64,000 nt of DNA from Pipra filicauda (taxonomy: Eukaryota; Chordata; Aves; Passeriformes; Pipridae), in NCBI RefSeq assembly GCF_003945595.2, contig NW_024104358.1, positions 744,001 to 808,000 of the forward strand, given 5' to 3'. Below are positions 61,571 through 64,000 of this stretch, one piece after another. Every line of letters begins with the position of its first letter. The stretch's first letter is position 1. Below the pieces are notes generated by a model that did not search any database, was not told the DNA's origin, and saw nothing but the letters and a program-made list of their open reading frames with translations. Position numbers and translations under genes: made by a program.

Positions 61571-63689
61571 ATCTTTCAATACAATTCACAGAGTCAAATG
61601 CACACATGCCCAGCCCTCCTTCCCCCAAGTAAAGTAAGACATTCTACACGTTCTTCCACAGGTCAAGAAGTCACCTTTGTTGGTATCTTCAACCTCCTAG
61701 AGAGGAAACACCACATCCTGCAGACAGGTGGACCTCATGCAAATACAACCCAAATACTCTGTCATAGATGAAACCCCATCACAAGTAACTTGCAATGTGT
61801 GCTGGCCCCAAGCTTAACACAACATAATGCCACCACCCTGCTGACATGACCTTAACATGTTTTAAAATCTGGTCACCTAATTTACCCAACTTGGCAAGGC
61901 CTCTACCTAGAGTAAATCATTCATATTTCACCCTGAAAAGGACTGGTATCTCAGGGCCAGTTCCCTATGGCCAGGGCATCCACACTCTTGTCCTTCACAT
62001 GAAGTGAAATGGTGTAAAGATCACAGTAGAGGATGGGAAAACAGGCACAGAAAACCACAATATGCAACTCCCAACTCTATACAGATATGTAAATAGATGT
62101 ATCCTGGAGAGTATGTTTTTTCTTCTTTTTGATTAAAACCTTGAGGATGCATTGTTGAATCCAAGCCCAAAATGCCTCACAAGAGTCCCCCTGTGTGCAG
62201 TTTTCTGTCTCTGTGTGCAGAGACATTTCTTTTCCCAGCAACTACAGCCTCGTTGATTATCAGATGCTGCGATAGGACAGCAGCATCTGACAGTTGTCCG
62301 GGATGGACAACAGAGTCCCTCCTACAGCCTTCACACCTGGGTTACAGATCAGCACAGAAGCATTTCAACCACCTGGCTGCATTATCCTACCTTGAGGATG
62401 TGACCCTGTCACATTTTATAAAGGGAGTGGAGCACCAGGCATGGTCCCTATTTGCACAGAGGAGCCAGAGGCCACGGCAGGACGTGGTGCTGGGAGATCA
62501 CCAGATGGCATACTTTGCTGTGCATAGGCACCAAAGCAGGAGTGTGAAGGGGCAGCAGCACGCTCTGGCAGGTGCGCTCACTCCGGTAAAGATGCTGGGT
62601 CAAAGAGCTTCAGCATTTGCAGTTGTTCAGCAGAGCAAAGCCCATTCACCTCAGCAGCTCAACCACAGATTCAGCCTGCCTCGGTTCTTAAGAGTAATCT
62701 TGTTTTCTTGTCAACATCTTTTTTTAGTTCCTGTCTTTTAACAGTAGCATTGCAACAAATGTTGAAGCCTCTCCACACCACCTCGGATACTGCCACATGT
62801 TAGCAGCAAGTCCACTTTTTGTATGAACAGCACAGCAAACCAGTTGGGTTCATGGTATTGTATCCCCTGAGGGTTGTTATGTACACCTCTCACTACAAAA
62901 TAAGTGGCAAAGACACTTTGGGAGGAGCAGAACTCATGGGGAGAGGTCTATTTTTTATTAGACCAAATGGCATAGCTGTAAAAAAATTGACTCACGTCAA
63001 ACCACAGGCGGGTATGTTTGCTTTTATGACACCTTGACAGCACACATGGTATACTGTGCAGCAAATAACCAGGACTTTTCCCATCTCTAAATTAGCTCCA
63101 GTGCTGAGATCTAAAAACCAAAAACCAGCACAGCCTGCAAGGCTGCAATTGTCAGGTCTCCCTTTTTCCCCACAAAAAAATATTCCCTGAAGGAGATCAC
63201 AAACCAAAGGGACTCCTGGGTGACAAATCATGAGCTTAGCTTAGTATCTCTACTGATCACCCATCACTGCTGCTGTATCGTTTCCACGTGTGCATCGTTT
63301 CACCATTCACCCATCAGTTTCCTGAAAGTGAATGGGATTAAAAGTCCACTGACTGTTTGCACTGCTGTTTCCTCCCCCTCTGCAGCAGAATTACAGTAAC
63401 CGAAAGGTGAGCAGAGTTCACACAGGCACACGCAGGCTTCCTGGCTTTGCAGTGCTGACCTTCCCCATCTTTCCCAAATCCCTGGGGATAGTTTCAGTGC
63501 AGAAGCAGGCAGCCAGTCGGAAATTTTCATCAGTATTAATGCCAACGTAGTTTCTTCCTAACTGCTCTCCAGAAGTATTTTTCCACCCAGGTTCCCTTGT
63601 GCACCACAAAACCCTCCAGCTGTTGGCAGCTCCGGGTGCAGCTCCACTGCTGTACACCCAGTGCTGTACAGCTGGTCTGCTTTAATTCA
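61571..63689. other. Non-coding stretch with the window's longest open frame
   Basis: A plus-strand frame of 189 codons (62172-62741) has no domain, signal peptide or transmembrane pattern I recognise. Its composition is rich in S, H, Q and L, and neither end shows a good splice context. Nothing else is supported. Confidence 0.5.
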
Positions 63690-63990
63690 GCGTCTAATTC
63701 CTGCTACCCAGGAAACATTCTCACGTGAAAAACTTCATATATAGGCACCCACTCTGCAGTAAGCATAGTGGTGGTCGGCATTTAAATGAACTAATCAGTT
63801 GCAAACGGCTTAGTCAGCATCGCAGTCCTGGAGGTAATTCCCAGGAAGCGATTTTCCCGGTAGCTATATATACAAACGTGAAAAGCAGACTGGAATACAA
63901 GGGCAACAGCACAGCGAGACAAAATCTGGCTACACTGTAACATTACCAACAAATAAAAATAAAAGTCGGGGAAAGTCAAGGAACCGAGCA
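63690..63990. promoter_or_regulatory. Candidate conserved non-coding element at window edge
   Basis: Includes 'taattcagcgtctaattcc', 'ggtcggcatttaaatgaac', 'gttgcaaacggcttagtca', 'gcgattttcccggtagct' and a TATA-like 'agctatatatacaaacgtg'. CpG retention and AT-rich cores; the element probably continues beyond the window. Confidence 0.3.
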
Positions 63991-64000
63991 AGCACAGGAT

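Noticed and set aside
24815..61744. About eight perfect ATGCAAAT octamers across the window
   Set aside because: Total count is only modestly above chance for AT-rich DNA; only those inside motif clusters are mentioned as features.
63865..63880. TATA-like sequence as a promoter
   Set aside because: No CpG island, initiator or downstream coding sequence in the window.
1..64000. CRISPR array, operon, prophage or other prokaryotic system
   Set aside because: No spaced repeats, no dense coding, and vertebrate repeats are present; the window is eukaryotic.

Overview
This window looks like vertebrate intergenic or deep intronic DNA, most likely from a bird. It is moderately AT-rich, CpG-poor and has few repeats. 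The best lineage marker is a CR1 LINE 3' end at 31690-31931. It has the typical 'ggaccagatgatccttgagg' stretch followed by a worn ATTCTATGATTCTATG-type terminus, as in birds and their reptile relatives. I found no exon of a gene I can name, no CpG island large enough for a housekeeping promoter, no functional tRNA or rRNA, no CRISPR array, no operon-like structure and no recognisable viral remnant. Nearly all open reading frames here look like chance frames.

The clearest and most interesting content is two fragments of the same non-CR1 LINE, both on the minus strand. Copy A is at 16982-17663 and copy B at 43099-43447. They encode the end of a reverse-transcriptase polyprotein (post-RT thumb-like segment, linker and C-terminal C2HC zinc finger). 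Both are 5'-truncated and share one 3' end. Each is bounded by its own target-site duplication: 13 of 14 bases identical for A and 12 of 12 for B. By eye the copies differ at about one base in ten, which suggests activity much later than the CR1 relic, in a lineage whose LINEs are overwhelmingly CR1.

Layout. 1-16967: single-copy DNA with conserved-enhancer-like blocks (2840-3150, 4910-5130, 12590-12730, 16125-16290) and two possible ancient sauropsid repeat relics (10077-10290, 14485-14560). 16968-17677: LINE copy A with its duplications. 17678-31689: mostly featureless, with ancient SINE-like pieces near 28.5-29.0 kb. 31690-31931: CR1. 37990-41060: two more enhancer-like blocks. 43087-43459: LINE copy B. 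43895-64000: the densest set of enhancer-like blocks, rich in homeodomain and POU-type motifs. It includes a CpG-dense segment (55885-56270) open in several frames and a short ORF with a signal-peptide-like start (49604-49771).

The working picture is a gene desert or long intron carrying regulatory DNA for a developmental gene outside the window. That is inference from base composition and motifs; I could not run any alignment. The LINE pair is the only part I regard as firmly established and unusual.
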